Positions 1-8,647 of a stretch of DNA of 33,995 bases are shown here, in pieces; positions within the stretch are counted from its first letter, which is position 1; each line of letters starts with the position of its first letter. A program made the translations under genes and the position numbers. The notes under the pieces are model-generated. The model did no database searches, was not told the DNA's origin, and was given only the letters and a program-made list of their open reading frames with translations. The stretch comes from Acidobacteriota bacterium (lineage in GTDB: Bacteria > Acidobacteriota > Vicinamibacteria > Vicinamibacterales > UBA2999): the NCBI GenBank assembly GCA_016213695.1, contig JACQZV010000116.1, positions 1-33,995 of the forward strand. Reading direction: 5' to 3'.

Positions 1-627
1 GACAATCGCCAGCAGGGCTGAGGCGGTCAGGAGCGCGCGATGCGTGTGGTGGTGGTGCTGTGTCGGACTCGAGGCGCGGCTGACCACGGCGGCGAAGAGC
101 GTCATGGCCGCCACCGTGCCGACGCCAAACGCGGCGATGTAGGTGACCGAGGCGGCGCGCGTGGGGAGCGCGAGCGCGGGAATCACACCGAGGAAGTGGG
201 AGCTCCCTGCCACCCCGTGCAGGACGCCGAAGCAGAACGCGGCATGCGCGTGGCCGAGCCGCCTGATCCATCGCGGTCCGGCCTGCACGTGCAGGTGGTC
301 GTGATGGACGTGTCCGTGGGCGTGGGGCGCGTGCTTGAGGTGCATGCTCCGCCGGAGCGCCCAGACTCCGACGACGATGAGCGCCGCGCCGACCAGGCGT
401 TCGCTCCATCCTGAGATGATGCTGACGGGCGGCAGCACGTCGCGCAGGAGTACCGCCACCAGTGCGACAACGACGACGCCGGAGGCGTGGCCGAGCCCCC
501 AGGTCCAGCCTGCCACCCACCCGCGCCGCCGCCCGTCGACGGCGAGCGGGGCGACCGCGGCCAGATGATCCGGGCCCGCCAGCACGTGAAAGAGTCCGGC
601 GAGCGCGCCGGTGATCGCGGTCAACAT
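1..627 (-). CDS. NiCoT/HupE-like metal transporter, C-terminus cut by window edge
   Basis: The frame is open from an ATG at 627 down to base 1, giving 209 residues without a stop, so the C-terminus lies outside the window. It reads as a polytopic membrane protein. An N-terminal helix carries HVLAGPDH (residues 14-21), like the H-x4/5-DH signature of nickel/cobalt transporters, followed by GLGH (44-47) and a long hydrophobic helix. A second histidine-containing helix has GVLHGVAGSSH (134-144). The loop at 96-113 holds nine histidines in 18 residues, and a QHHHHTH cluster lies near 190; such His-rich loops are common in metal carriers. The family suggests nickel or cobalt transport, but substrate and direction cannot be read from sequence. 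It follows the SDR gene on the same strand after 34 nt, which contain a heptamer repeat. I see no Shine-Dalgarno sequence. Other HupE/UreJ or UreH-type membrane proteins are an alternative reading. Confidence 0.72.
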   Translation of the reverse strand, partial: MLTAITGALAGLFHVLAGPDHLAAVAPLAVDGRRRGWVAGWTWGLGHASGVVVVALVAVLLRDVLPPVSIISGWSERLVGAALIVVGVWALRRSMHLKHAPHAHGHVHHDHLHVQAGPRWIRRLGHAHAAFCFGVLHGVAGSSHFLGVIPALALPTRAASVTYIAAFGVGTVAAMTLFAAVVSRASSPTQHHHHTHRALLTASALLAIV

Positions 628-642
628 GGATCTGGTCTGATA

Positions 643-664
643 GTTTACTGCCTACTGCCCACTA
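643..664. repeat. Short tandem heptamer repeat (CAGTGGG family)
   Basis: Read on the minus strand, this is about three 7-bp units: TAGTGGG, CAGTAGG, CAGTAAA. It fills the gap between the SDR gene and the transporter and supplies the SDR stop codon (TAG, 664-662). The same consensus recurs in opposite orientation at 3875-3925. Confidence 0.6.
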
Positions 665-1429
665 CTTCGGCGCCATTCGAATCGCGCCGTCGAGCCTGAT
701 CACGTCGCCGTTCAGCATCTCGTTTTCGAAGATGTGCCTGACCAGCGCGGCGTATTCGGGCGGGCGGCCGAGCCTCGACGGGAACGGCACCTGCTGCGCC
801 AGCGACTGGCGCGCGGCGTCGGGCAGGCCTGCCAGCAGCGGCGTGTCGAAGGTGCCGGGGGCGATGGTCATGACCCGGACGCCGATCCGCGCGAACTCGC
901 GTGCGATCGGCAGCGTCATCGCCACGATGCCGCCCTTCGACGCCGCGTACGCGGCCTGGCCGATCTGGCCGTCGAAGGCGGCCACCGAGGCGGTCGTGAC
1001 AATCACGCCCCGTTCGCCGGCATCGTTCGGCGCGTTGCCGGCCATGGCCGCTCCGGCGAGCCGGATGGCGTTGAACGTCCCGATGAGGTTGACGGTGATG
1101 ATGCGCGTGAACCGCTCGAGCGGGAGCACGCCGTCTTTCGGAAGCACGCGCTCGGCGGTGGCGATGCCGGCCGCGCAGACGAGACCGTGGACGCCGCCGA
1201 ACGTCTTGACCGCGGTGTCCACCGCGCGCTGCATGTCGGCGTCGCTCGTCACGTCGGTTCTGACGAAGCGGACCGCGCCGCCAAGACGCGCGGCCATGGC
1301 GCTGCCGGTCTGCTCGTTGATGTCGACCACGACCGCGCGGCCGCCGGCCTCGACGATCGTCTCGACGGTGGCGCCGCCGAGGCCGGACGCGCCGCCCGTG
1401 ACGATGACCGTGCGGCCGTCGAGATGCAT
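662..1429 (-). CDS. SDR dehydrogenase, 3-hydroxyacyl-CoA dehydrogenase type 2 (HSD10)-like
   Basis: This 255-residue classical short-chain dehydrogenase/reductase has the Rossmann motif TGGASGLG (residues 11-18), Asp36 at the end of the second strand (NAD rather than NADP preference), CAAG (85-88) in place of NAAG, Asn114, catalytic Ser148 and Tyr161-x3-Lys165. The [18 protein letters not shown] start, the length and the late PGTFDTPLL segment resemble type 2 3-hydroxyacyl-CoA dehydrogenases (human HSD10 is about 261 residues). Those oxidise 3-hydroxyacyl-CoA to 3-ketoacyl-CoA in beta-oxidation of short or branched acyl chains. Substrate is an inference, because SDR paralogues are numerous. 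The ATG at 1429 is supported by a TAGAAT hexamer 6 nt upstream and no Shine-Dalgarno sequence, a leaderless arrangement. The transporter gene follows on the same strand. Confidence 0.85.
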   Translation of the reverse strand: MHLDGRTVIVTGGASGLGGATVETIVEAGGRAVVVDINEQTGSAMAARLGGAVRFVRTDVTSDADMQRAVDTAVKTFGGVHGLVCAAGIATAERVLPKDGVLPLERFTRIITVNLIGTFNAIRLAGAAMAGNAPNDAGERGVIVTTASVAAFDGQIGQAAYAASKGGIVAMTLPIAREFARIGVRVMTIAPGTFDTPLLAGLPDAARQSLAQQVPFPSRLGRPPEYAALVRHIFENEMLNGDVIRLDGAIRMAPK

Positions 1430-1462
1430 CGACCGATTCTATCAGCCGTCGTAGAGCGTCAA
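1430..1462 (-). promoter_or_regulatory. Putative leaderless promoter of the SDR gene
   Basis: On the minus strand TTGACG (1462-1457) lies 15 bp before TAGAAT (1441-1436), and the ATG follows after only 6 nt. Transcription would start at or next to the A of the ATG. The 15-bp spacer is shorter than usual. The -35-like box falls inside the VapC-like remnant. Confidence 0.5.
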
Positions 1463-1567
1463 TCCGGGGATATCTTCGAAATCCTCGGAATTCAAGGTCC
1501 ACAGCGCGGCCTTGTGTTCGACTTTGTGCTCCCGCTCCTGGTCGGTCGGCTTGTCGGGCAGAAACAC
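1442..1567 (-). pseudogene. Possible remnant of a VapC-type PIN toxin C-terminus
   Basis: A 41-codon minus-strand frame opens with GTG at 1567 and ends at a TGA at 1444-1442. Its last 20 residues read LWTLNSEDFEDIPGLTLYDG. This resembles the end of VapC/PIN-domain ribonucleases, where a conserved L-x-T-x-N/D-x-x-D-F strand precedes a short I-P-G-L-x-L tail. The rest of a PIN domain (about 100 residues with its acidic residues) is absent. Just upstream lie a hairpin and a tandem heptamer block that places an in-frame TAG. I read it as a decayed toxin gene, but the homology rests on about 25 residues recognised by eye, and a small functional protein cannot be excluded. No antitoxin is visible. 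Confidence 0.35.
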
Positions 1568-1570
1568 GAA

Positions 1571-1598
1571 GGGCCGGCGGTCGTGAAACCGCCGGCCC
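1571..1598 (-). terminator. Hairpin terminator after the radical-SAM gene
   Basis: A perfect 11-bp inverted repeat (GGGCCGGCGGT at 1571-1581 with ACCGCCGGCCC at 1588-1598, 6-nt loop) lies 28 nt beyond the stop of the minus-strand radical-SAM gene. In the direction of transcription it is followed by TTCGTGTTTC, a broken T tract. It is probably an intrinsic terminator. Confidence 0.65.
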
Positions 1599-1601
1599 CC
1601 A

Positions 1602-1622
1602 AAGCCCTAAGCCTGAAGCCCG
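1602..1622. repeat. Short tandem heptamer repeat (AAGCCCT family)
   Basis: Three contiguous 7-bp units, AAGCCCT, AAGCCTG and AAGCCCG, sit between the radical-SAM stop codon and the hairpin terminator. Confidence 0.55.
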
Positions 1623-1625
1623 CCG

Positions 1626-3719
1626 TTACACCGTGGGCTTGTGCACGACCTCGGCGACGTCCTGTCTCTTCTTCGGTCTGCCGAGCCCCTGAATCTGCAG
1701 CGTCGGCTGTTCCCTGAGCACCTGCTCGCGATACAGCCGCTCCATGTCCTGGTTGTGCCGGATCTCCTCGGGCGTCAGCGGCTTCTTGCGCGCCTGGAGC
1801 TTTTCCTCGCGGGCGTTCTTGGCGATGCCGAGATCGTCGAGGTCGGTCTGCTTGCCCTTGGCCACGGCTTCCGCGTTGAGCACGAGCGAGTGATCCTTGC
1901 TCGAGAGGTTGACGGCCTTGCCGCCGGCGAAGATCTCGTGGCGGCCGTGCTCCTCGTACCACTTCGTGAGCGTCGCCGTCATGTGCATCTTTTCGATGAT
2001 GTTGCGCCAGCCGATCCCGGTGTTGTAGGCGCAGAAGGAGATTTCGCCCTGCTGCGTCGCATACGGGATGATGCACATCTCGGTGCGCCGGAAGTCGTAG
2101 TTGAACAGATCCTGGAACCACATGCCCGCGATGAACAGGAAGTTCCAGCGGTCCCCGCGCCTCTTTTCGATGTCCGAGATCGTCCGGTCGCCGGTCACCT
2201 TGCCGTAATCCTTGCCGGTGGCGCCGAACGTCTTGTCGAACTTCTTCATCAGGTCGGCAATCCGGAAGTGCGTGGGTGCCTTGAACGGGTCGTAGTTCCG
2301 CATCAACGCGAGCGCCATGCCGGCCACCGACAGGAACTTGCCGCGGGCGGCGTCATTGACCTGCGCCACGTCCTTGGCGAGCTGATCGGCCTTCAGGAAG
2401 GCCGTCACCGGGACCGCTTCCTTCGTGTCCTTGTCGATCATCACCGCCATGCCGATGCCGCAGTTCGGGTGGCAGCCGCAGGTGAGCTGCCCCCATTCGC
2501 GATCCGGGCCATGGACGACGTCCGCCCAGTCGGTAAACGTGGACATGAAGGAAATCGGGAACCAGTCGCGGGTCGGCTCGCCGATGCCGGTCTGGTTCTT
2601 CACGTCGTGGGCCAGGTGCGAGAGGGTGTAGCGCTGGGCGGCGCGCCGCTCGGGCGTCACCTCCTCGTCGCGGCCGGTGAACGAGACCGGCTGGAACGAG
2701 AGGAAGTTGATGCGCTTCGGGTTGTCCAGCGCGAACTCGATGACGCGCCCCACCTGCTCGTTGTTCACGCCGTTGACGATCGTGATCACCGGCACGATGT
2801 CGACGCCGGCGTTGTAGAGGTTCTCGATCGCGCGGAGCTTGACGTCGAAGAGGTTGCCGACGCGGCGGTGCGCGTTGGCGGCGTTGCCGATGCCGTCAAA
2901 CTGCAGGTACGCGTAGCGCAGCCCGGCCTCGGCCGCCGCCCTGGCGAACTCGGGGCTCTTGGCGAACTCGATGCCGTTGGTGGCCGCCTGCACGCTGTTG
3001 TACCCGACCTTCCGCGCGTAGCGCACCGCGTCGAGGAAGAACGGCGACATCGTCGGCTCGCCGCCCGAGAACTGCACCGACATCTGGCGGCGCGGCTTGA
3101 TCGTGATCGCGTTGTCGAGCACCTGCTTGATGTCTTCCCACGTCAGCTCGTGGACGAACCCCACCTGGTTCGCATCCATGAAGCACGGGTCGCACATCAT
3201 GTTGCAGCGGTTCGTGAGGTCGACCGTCAGCACCGAGCCGCGGCCGTGGAGCACCGTCGAGCTGCCGTGGTTGTGGAGCTTCTCGTCGTTGTGCGCGCGG
3301 ATGTCGCGGCCCGGGAACACCTCCTCGAGGTGCTTGAAGAACGCCGTGTCCATCGCCATCACGTCCTCGAAGCGCCCGTGGATGGGGCAGTCCTTGACCA
3401 TGACGATCTTGCCGTCCTTCTCCAGAATGGTCGCCTTGATCTCGCCGACCTTCTCGTTGAGGAGGATTGAGACGTCCTTCTTGCCGTCGAGGATCTCCTG
3501 CCGCGTCTCGCGCACGCACGTGGGGCAGAGCGAGTCGGTCTCGCGGGGCCAGCCGAGCGGCGGCTTGGTCTTCTGATGCGACTTCAGGAGCGGCTTGTCC
3601 GACCAGCGAGGCGTGAACGAAGGGTTCTGGGCGATGCGGTTGGCCGCCGCGAAGGCCTGCCAGACGCCGTTGGCCGCAATGGACATCCCTTTTTCCACGT
3701 ACTTCATCGGTGCGTGCAT
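1626..3719 (-). CDS. Radical-SAM protein of the MJ0619 / tetraether lipid synthase (Tes) type
   Basis: This 697-residue radical-SAM enzyme has its [4Fe-4S]-binding Cys172-x3-Cys176-x2-Cys179 in TNRCNMMCDPC, followed by SGGEP (218-222). An N-terminal domain has CPTC (65-68) and CPIHG (111-115), as in MJ0619-like proteins. Further cysteines occur in CGCHPNC (about 415-425) and ISFC (about 575), enough for auxiliary clusters. Segments such as VQFSGGEPT, QAATNGIEF, YLQFDG, KLRAIEN and FQPVSFTGR match the archaeal family that couples lipid tails into tetraethers. Related bacterial enzymes are implicated in membrane-spanning lipids (iso-diabolic acid, branched GDGTs), which Acidobacteria make. That substrate is an inference here. 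The protein is about 190 residues longer than archaeal Tes as I recall it, with a charged C-terminus. GGAG, 8 nt upstream of ATG 3719, supports the start. It stands alone, closed by a hairpin terminator. Confidence 0.8.
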   Translation of the reverse strand: MHAPMKYVEKGMSIAANGVWQAFAAANRIAQNPSFTPRWSDKPLLKSHQKTKPPLGWPRETDSLCPTCVRETRQEILDGKKDVSILLNEKVGEIKATILEKDGKIVMVKDCPIHGRFEDVMAMDTAFFKHLEEVFPGRDIRAHNDEKLHNHGSSTVLHGRGSVLTVDLTNRCNMMCDPCFMDANQVGFVHELTWEDIKQVLDNAITIKPRRQMSVQFSGGEPTMSPFFLDAVRYARKVGYNSVQAATNGIEFAKSPEFARAAAEAGLRYAYLQFDGIGNAANAHRRVGNLFDVKLRAIENLYNAGVDIVPVITIVNGVNNEQVGRVIEFALDNPKRINFLSFQPVSFTGRDEEVTPERRAAQRYTLSHLAHDVKNQTGIGEPTRDWFPISFMSTFTDWADVVHGPDREWGQLTCGCHPNCGIGMAVMIDKDTKEAVPVTAFLKADQLAKDVAQVNDAARGKFLSVAGMALALMRNYDPFKAPTHFRIADLMKKFDKTFGATGKDYGKVTGDRTISDIEKRRGDRWNFLFIAGMWFQDLFNYDFRRTEMCIIPYATQQGEISFCAYNTGIGWRNIIEKMHMTATLTKWYEEHGRHEIFAGGKAVNLSSKDHSLVLNAEAVAKGKQTDLDDLGIAKNAREEKLQARKKPLTPEEIRHNQDMERLYREQVLREQPTLQIQGLGRPKKRQDVAEVVHKPTV

Positions 3720-3742
3720 ATCTGTCTCTCCGCTGGTAGGGC

Positions 3743-3770
3743 CCAGGGCTCGGGCCTCAGGCCTCAGGGC
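3743..3770. repeat. Short tandem heptamer repeat (CTCAGGC family)
   Basis: After a CCAGGG half unit come CTCGGGC (749-755 of this kilobase), CTCAGGC (756-762) and CTCAGGGC (763-770), a degenerate 7-bp array about 25 bp upstream of the radical-SAM start codon. Confidence 0.5.
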
Positions 3771-3990
3771 GTGAGCCGGGGTCCGTGTTCAATCCGCACA
3801 TTGTAGGGATGAACCCGCAGGATCAGGCCTGTTTTTCAGCGGATTGGCACTGTGCCGGGGTGGGTGGGCGGGACCAGTGGGCAGTGGGCAGTGGGTAGCG
3901 GGCAGGGGGCAGGGGGCAGGGCAGTCCCAGGCCCACCAATTCTCTGCTAATTCATTCCAGAAACAGATTGGATGTGTCAGAACATTGTAT
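3771..3990. other. Intergenic stretch between divergent radical-SAM and gltB genes
   Basis: The whole gap is 309 nt (3720-4028). Besides the two heptamer arrays and the gltB promoter it holds a short GGCAC-T-GTGCC inverted repeat (3846-3856) and, from about 3935, a stretch clearly richer in A and T than the coding DNA. I see no open frame with coding character and no riboswitch-like structure. Confidence 0.5.
3875..3925. repeat. Short tandem heptamer repeat (CAGTGGG family), about seven units
   Basis: Three exact CAGTGGG units (3875-3895) are followed by TAGCGGG (3896-3902), two CAGGGGG units (3903-3916) and a partial CAGGGCAGT. This is the longest array of its kind in the window and matches the array at 643-664 in reverse orientation. 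Confidence 0.75.
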
Positions 3991-4019
3991 TTAACTTATG
4001 GTTCAGAGGATCGTATAAC
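3991..4019 (+). promoter_or_regulatory. Probable gltB promoter, near-leaderless
   Basis: TTAACT (3991-3996) and TATAAC (4014-4019) are separated by exactly 17 bp in an A+T-rich island. The expected transcript start near 4026 lies 3 nt before ATG 4029. There is no Shine-Dalgarno sequence before either ATG (4029 or 4035). I see no sigma-54 element here, although glutamate synthase genes are often nitrogen-regulated. Confidence 0.6.
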
Positions 4020-4028
4020 AGTCCCTTC

Positions 4029-7000
4029 ATGTCGATGACGCACGACCCTGAGACCCCGCCGGCTCAGGGTCTGTACGACCCGCGCGCCGAGCACGATGCC
4101 TGCGGCGTCGGCTTCGTCGTCCACATGAAGGGCCATCGCTCGCACGAGATCGTCCGCAAGGCGATGACGGTCCTCATCAACCTCGAGCACCGCGGCGCCT
4201 GCGGCTGCGAGGCGAACACGGGTGACGGCGCGGGGATTCTCGTGCAGATGCCGGACCGGTTTCTCCGCAAGGTGGCGCCGGTCACGCTGCCCCCGGCGGG
4301 CGCCTATGGCGCCGGTCTGGTGTTCCTCCCGCACGATGCCCGGGATCGCGACGCGATCAAGGCGCGCGTCGCGCGCATCGTCGAGGAGGAGGGGCAGCGG
4401 CTGCTCGGGTGGCGCGAGGTGCCGCACGACAACAGCCTCATCGGCGACAGCGCCCGGGCGGCGCAGCCGCTCTTCGAGCACGTGTTCATCGGCGCGGCGC
4501 CGGGTCTGAGCCCTCTCGCCTTCGAGCGCGCGCTGTACGTGATCCGCAAGCGGATCGAACGCGCCGCCGACACGCTCGACATCCACGCGCTGTCGCGCCG
4601 GTTCTTCTACATCGTCAGCCTTTCGGCCCGGACCCTGATCTACAAGGGCATGCTGACGGCGCGGCAGCTCGAGCCGATGTTTCCCGATCTCACCGATTCG
4701 GACCTCGAGTCGGCGCTGGCGCTCGTGCACCAGCGGTTCTCCACCAACACGTTTCCGTCGTGGCCGCTGGCGCATCCGTACCGCTACATCGCCCACAACG
4801 GCGAGATCAACACGCTGCGCGGCAACATCAACTGGATGCACGCGCGGGAAGGGCTGCTCCGGAGCGAGGTCTTCGGCGACGACCTGCAGAAGCTGCTCCC
4901 GGTCGTCCGCGAGGGAGGGAGCGACACCGCCACCTTCGACAACGTGCTCGAGTTCCTCGTCATGACGGGGCGGTCGCTGCCGCACGCCATCCTGATGATG
5001 ATTCCGGAGCCGTGGGCGGGCGACCCGGGCATGGACCCGGACCGGAAAGCGTTCTACCAGTATCACGCCTCCCTCATGGAGCCGTGGGACGGTCCGGCGT
5101 CCATCGCGTTCACCGACGGCACCGTCATCGGGGCGGTGCTCGACCGCAACGGCCTGCGTCCCTCGCGCTACTACGTCACCAAGAACGACATGGTGATCAT
5201 GGCGTCCGAGGTCGGCGTGCTCGACATCGCGCCCGAGGACGTGCTCGTCAAGGAGCGGCTGCATCCGGGCCGCATCTTCCTCGTCGACACGGCCAAGGGC
5301 CGCATCGTCGATGACGACGAAATCAAGCGGGAGCTGGCGAGCCAGCATCCGTACCGGCAGTGGCTCGACGCGCATCTGGTCAATATCGACGACCTCCCGG
5401 CGGCCCGGGCCGAGCAGCCCGATCACGCGACGGTGCTCACGCGGCAGCAGGCGTTCGGCTACACGCAGGAGGATCTGCGCGTGCTGATTGCGCCGATGGC
5501 CGTGGGCGGCGAAGAGCCGGTGGGCTCGATGGGGACCGACACGTCGCTGGCCGTGCTGTCGGGGCGGCCGCGGCTGCTGTTCGACTATTTCAAGCAGCTC
5601 TTCGCGCAGGTGACGAACCCGCCGCTCGACGCGATCCGCGAAGAGATCGTGACCGACATGGGCTCGACGATCGGCCCGGAACGGAACCTGCTCAACCCCG
5701 AGCCGGAATCGTGCCGCCAGATTACGATCACGTACCCGATTATCCACAACGAGCACGTGGCGAAGCTGCGCCACCTCGCGCCGGACATGCCGTTCCGGTC
5801 GACGACGCTGTCGCTGCTCTTCGACCCGGACCGGGGCGGAACGGGGCTCGAGGCGGCGATGAGCGAGCTCTGCCGCCGGGCGAGCGAGGCGGTGGCGGCC
5901 GGCTTCGACATCCTCATCCTGTCGGACCGCGGCGTCGGGCCGCGCCAGGCGCCGATTCCGAGCCTCCTGGCGACGGCCGGCGTGCATCACCATCTGGTCC
6001 GCGAGGGGACGCGCACGCGGTGCGCGCTCGTCGTGGAATGCGGCGACGCGCGCGAGGTGCACCACGTGTCGCTGCTGATGGGCTACGGCGCCGGAGTGGT
6101 CAACCCGTACCTGGCGTTCGAGACGATCGACGACATGATCCGCCAGGGGATGCTCACCGGCATCGGGCGCGACGAGGCGATTGCGCACTACATCAAAGCG
6201 CTCAACAAGGGCATCCTCAAGGTGATGTCGAAGATGGGGATCTCCACGCTGCAGAGCTACTGCGGCGCGCAGATCTTCGAGGCGATCGGGTTGAGCCAGG
6301 CGTTCATCGACCGCTATTTCACGCACACGACGTCGCGCATCGGCGGCGTCGGCATCGACGTGATCGGCGAGGAAGTGCGCCGCCGCCACGAGCGGGCGTT
6401 CGGCCGCCGCCCGGCCGGCACCGAGGAGCTCGACGCGGGCGGCGAATACCAGTGGCGCCGCGACGGCGAGTACCACCTGTTCAATCCCGACACGGTGTTC
6501 AAGCTGCAGCATGCGACGCGCAGCGGGCAGTACACCGTGTTCAAGGAGTACACGCGCCTGGTCGACGAGCAGAACAGGAACCGCGCGACGCTGCGCGGCC
6601 TGTTCCGGTTCAAGCCCGCCGGGCCTCCGGTGCCGATCGACGAAGTGGAGCCGGTGGAGTCGATCATCAGGCGTTTCGCGACCGGCGCGATGTCCTACGG
6701 CTCGATCAGCCAGGAGGCGCACGAGACGCTCGCGATCGCGATGAACCGGATCGGCGGCAAGTCGAATACCGGGGAGGGTGGCGAGGATCCCGGGCGCTAC
6801 GTGCCCGACGCGAACGGCGATTCGCGGCGCAGCGCGATCAAGCAGGTGGCCTCGGCGCGGTTCGGCGTCACCAGCGAGTACCTCGTGAACGCCGACGACC
6901 TGCAGATCAAGATGGCGCAGGGCGCCAAGCCGGGTGAGGGGGGCCAGCTCCCGGGTGCGAAGGTCTACCCGTGGATCGCGAAGACGCGGTACGCCACGCC

Positions 7001-8633
7001 GTACGTCGGGCTGATTTCGCCGCCGCCGCACCACGACATCTATTCAATCGAGGACCTGGCGCAGCTCATCTACGACCTGAAGAACTCGAACCCGCGCGCC
7101 CGGATCCACGTGAAGCTGGTGGCCGAAGGCGGGGTCGGCACGGTCGCGGCCGGCGTGGCCAAGGCGCACTCCGACGTGGTGCTGATCTCGGGGCACGACG
7201 GCGGCACCGGCGCGTCGCCGCTGACGAGCCTCAAGCACGCCGGGCTGCCGTGGGAGCTGGGGCTCGCGGAAACGCAGCAGGTGCTGGTGCTCAACAAGCT
7301 GCGCGACCGCATCGTCGTGCAGGTGGACGGGCAGCTCAAGACGGGGCGCGATGTCGTCATCGGCGCGCTCCTCGGCGCGGAGGAATACGGCTTCGCCACG
7401 GCGCCGCTGGTCGTGATGGGCTGCGTCATGATGCGCGTCTGCCACCTGAATACGTGCCCGGTGGGCGTCGCGACCCAGGACCCCGAGCTGCGCAGGAAAT
7501 TCACGGGCAAACCCGAGTTCGTCGAGACCTTCTTCCGGTTCATCGCGCAGGAAGTGCGCGAGCTGATGGCCGAGCTCGGGTTCCGCGCCGTCGACGAGAT
7601 GATCGGGCGCGCCGACTGCCTCGACATCGAGGCGGCGGTCGGCCACTGGAAGGCGAGCGGGCTCGACCTGGCGCCGCTGCTGCACGTGCCGGACCTGCCG
7701 GCGAGCGTGGCCCGGCGGCACGTCTGCGCGCAGGACCACGGGATCGATCGCGCCTTCGACAACGAGCTCATCGCGCGCTGCCGGCCGGCGCTGGAGCACG
7801 GCACGCCGGTGACGTTCAGCTCGTTCATTCGGAACTCGGACCGCACGGTCGGGACGATGCTCGGCTACGAAGTCACGACACGGTACGGAGGCGCGGGGCT
7901 GCCCGACGACACGATCCGGATGACGTTCACCGGGTCGGCCGGACAGAGCTTCGGCGCCTTCCTGCCGCGCGGGATCACGATGACGCTCGTCGGCGACGCC
8001 AACGACGGCTTCGGCAAGGGGCTCTCCGGCGGCCGGCTGGTCGCGTATCCGCCGCTCCGCTCCACGTTCCGGACCGAGGAGAACATCATCCTCGGCAACG
8101 TGGCGTTCTACGGCGCCACCGGCGGCGACGCCTACATCAGCGGCGTGGCGGGCGAGCGCTTCTGCGTCCGCAACAGCGGCGCCAGCGTGGTGGTCGAGGG
8201 TGTCGGCGACCACGGGTGCGAGTACATGACGGGCGGCCGCGTGCTGATCCTGGGGCGCACGGGGCGGAATTTCGCCGCCGGCATGAGCGGCGGCATCGCC
8301 TACGTGCTCGACGGCGACTCGCAGTTCGATCGCCGGTGCAACCGCGGCATGGTGGACCTCGAGCCGCTCGTGGACGTTGAGGAACTCGCGCTCGTGCACG
8401 TCATGCTGATGAAGCACGTCACGTATACGGGCAGCCGGTACGCCGCCGGTCTCCTGGACGACTGGCCCGCCCTCGAGCGCCGCATCGTCCGGGTGATGCC
8501 GCGCGAGTACAAGCGGGCGCTGGCGGCCGAGGCGAAGCGCCGCGCCGCCGCGGCCGTGGCCGGCGCGCTCCCCGATGTTGCGTATGTGGCGAAGGACGCG
8601 AGCGCACCAGACGGACGTAGTGTCCGGCTTTAG
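4029..8633 (+). CDS. gltB: Glutamate synthase (NADPH-type), large subunit
   Basis: GltB transfers the amide of glutamine to 2-oxoglutarate to make two glutamates, with electrons supplied by GltD. Counting from ATG 4029 there are 1534 residues (E. coli GltB is about 1490-1500). A 24-residue propeptide precedes Cys25 in DACGVGF, the N-terminal nucleophile of the class II glutaminase domain. The central and FMN-binding synthase domains follow, with NTGEGGEDP and the glutamate synthase motif [11 protein letters not shown]. The [3Fe-4S] ligands occur as C-x5-C-x4-C in [12 protein letters not shown], and the C-terminal beta-helix is Gly-rich. The frame is open upstream to 3972, but 4029 or 4035 is preferred because it directly follows a promoter-like pair and leaves a normal propeptide. 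The last codons (about DGRSVRL and stop) lie within a dispersed hairpin repeat. gltD follows after 14 nt. Confidence 0.97.
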   Translation: MSMTHDPETPPAQGLYDPRAEHDACGVGFVVHMKGHRSHEIVRKAMTVLINLEHRGACGCEANTGDGAGILVQMPDRFLRKVAPVTLPPAGAYGAGLVFLPHDARDRDAIKARVARIVEEEGQRLLGWREVPHDNSLIGDSARAAQPLFEHVFIGAAPGLSPLAFERALYVIRKRIERAADTLDIHALSRRFFYIVSLSARTLIYKGMLTARQLEPMFPDLTDSDLESALALVHQRFSTNTFPSWPLAHPYRYIAHNGEINTLRGNINWMHAREGLLRSEVFGDDLQKLLPVVREGGSDTATFDNVLEFLVMTGRSLPHAILMMIPEPWAGDPGMDPDRKAFYQYHASLMEPWDGPASIAFTDGTVIGAVLDRNGLRPSRYYVTKNDMVIMASEVGVLDIAPEDVLVKERLHPGRIFLVDTAKGRIVDDDEIKRELASQHPYRQWLDAHLVNIDDLPAARAEQPDHATVLTRQQAFGYTQEDLRVLIAPMAVGGEEPVGSMGTDTSLAVLSGRPRLLFDYFKQLFAQVTNPPLDAIREEIVTDMGSTIGPERNLLNPEPESCRQITITYPIIHNEHVAKLRHLAPDMPFRSTTLSLLFDPDRGGTGLEAAMSELCRRASEAVAAGFDILILSDRGVGPRQAPIPSLLATAGVHHHLVREGTRTRCALVVECGDAREVHHVSLLMGYGAGVVNPYLAFETIDDMIRQGMLTGIGRDEAIAHYIKALNKGILKVMSKMGISTLQSYCGAQIFEAIGLSQAFIDRYFTHTTSRIGGVGIDVIGEEVRRRHERAFGRRPAGTEELDAGGEYQWRRDGEYHLFNPDTVFKLQHATRSGQYTVFKEYTRLVDEQNRNRATLRGLFRFKPAGPPVPIDEVEPVESIIRRFATGAMSYGSISQEAHETLAIAMNRIGGKSNTGEGGEDPGRYVPDANGDSRRSAIKQVASARFGVTSEYLVNADDLQIKMAQGAKPGEGGQLPGAKVYPWIAKTRYATPYVGLISPPPHHDIYSIEDLAQLIYDLKNSNPRARIHVKLVAEGGVGTVAAGVAKAHSDVVLISGHDGGTGASPLTSLKHAGLPWELGLAETQQVLVLNKLRDRIVVQVDGQLKTGRDVVIGALLGAEEYGFATAPLVVMGCVMMRVCHLNTCPVGVATQDPELRRKFTGKPEFVETFFRFIAQEVRELMAELGFRAVDEMIGRADCLDIEAAVGHWKASGLDLAPLLHVPDLPASVARRHVCAQDHGIDRAFDNELIARCRPALEHGTPVTFSSFIRNSDRTVGTMLGYEVTTRYGGAGLPDDTIRMTFTGSAGQSFGAFLPRGITMTLVGDANDGFGKGLSGGRLVAYPPLRSTFRTEENIILGNVAFYGATGGDAYISGVAGERFCVRNSGASVVVEGVGDHGCEYMTGGRVLILGRTGRNFAAGMSGGIAYVLDGDSQFDRRCNRGMVDLEPLVDVEELALVHVMLMKHVTYTGSRYAAGLLDDWPALERRIVRVMPREYKRALAAEAKRRAAAAVAGALPDVAYVAKDASAPDGRSVRL

Positions 8634-8640
8634 CCGGACC
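8612..8640. repeat. Dispersed hairpin repeat overlapping the gltB stop codon
   Basis: GTCCGGC (8622-8628) and GCCGGAC (8633-8639) form a 7-8 bp stem around TTTA. A competing stem uses CGGAC (8612-8616) with GTCCG (8622-8626). The gltB TAG (8631-8633) lies within the loop and stem, and the element fills the gltB-gltD gap. Read in other frames it gives VVSGFSRTG on the plus strand and GPAKAGHYV on the minus strand. I remember both peptides from the ends of many predicted proteins in this lineage, so I take it for a copy of a lineage-specific dispersed repeat. Confidence 0.6.
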
Positions 8641-8647
8641 GGGGCAC

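Noticed and set aside
645-1502. Alternative minus-strand frame across the SDR gene and the VapC-like tail
   Set aside because: It is Arg-rich and out of frame with both. The SDR motifs are all in the 662-1429 frame.
3842-3860. TTGGCACTGTGCCGG as a sigma-54 promoter for gltB
   Set aside because: The -12 position is GG instead of GC, and the sequence is better explained as a short inverted repeat. A 17-bp-spaced sigma-70-like pair lies closer to the start.
3972-4028. Upstream ATG extending gltB by 19 codons
   Set aside because: The extension covers the promoter-like hexamers and would give an unusually long propeptide before the catalytic Cys.
3996-7034. A very long minus-strand open frame (about 1000 codons) opposite gltB, and similar long frames opposite the radical-SAM, sdhA, metallopeptidase and kinase genes
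   Set aside because: These are antisense shadows caused by high GC content. Their translations are Arg/His/Val-rich with no domain, whereas the opposite strand carries full conserved families.
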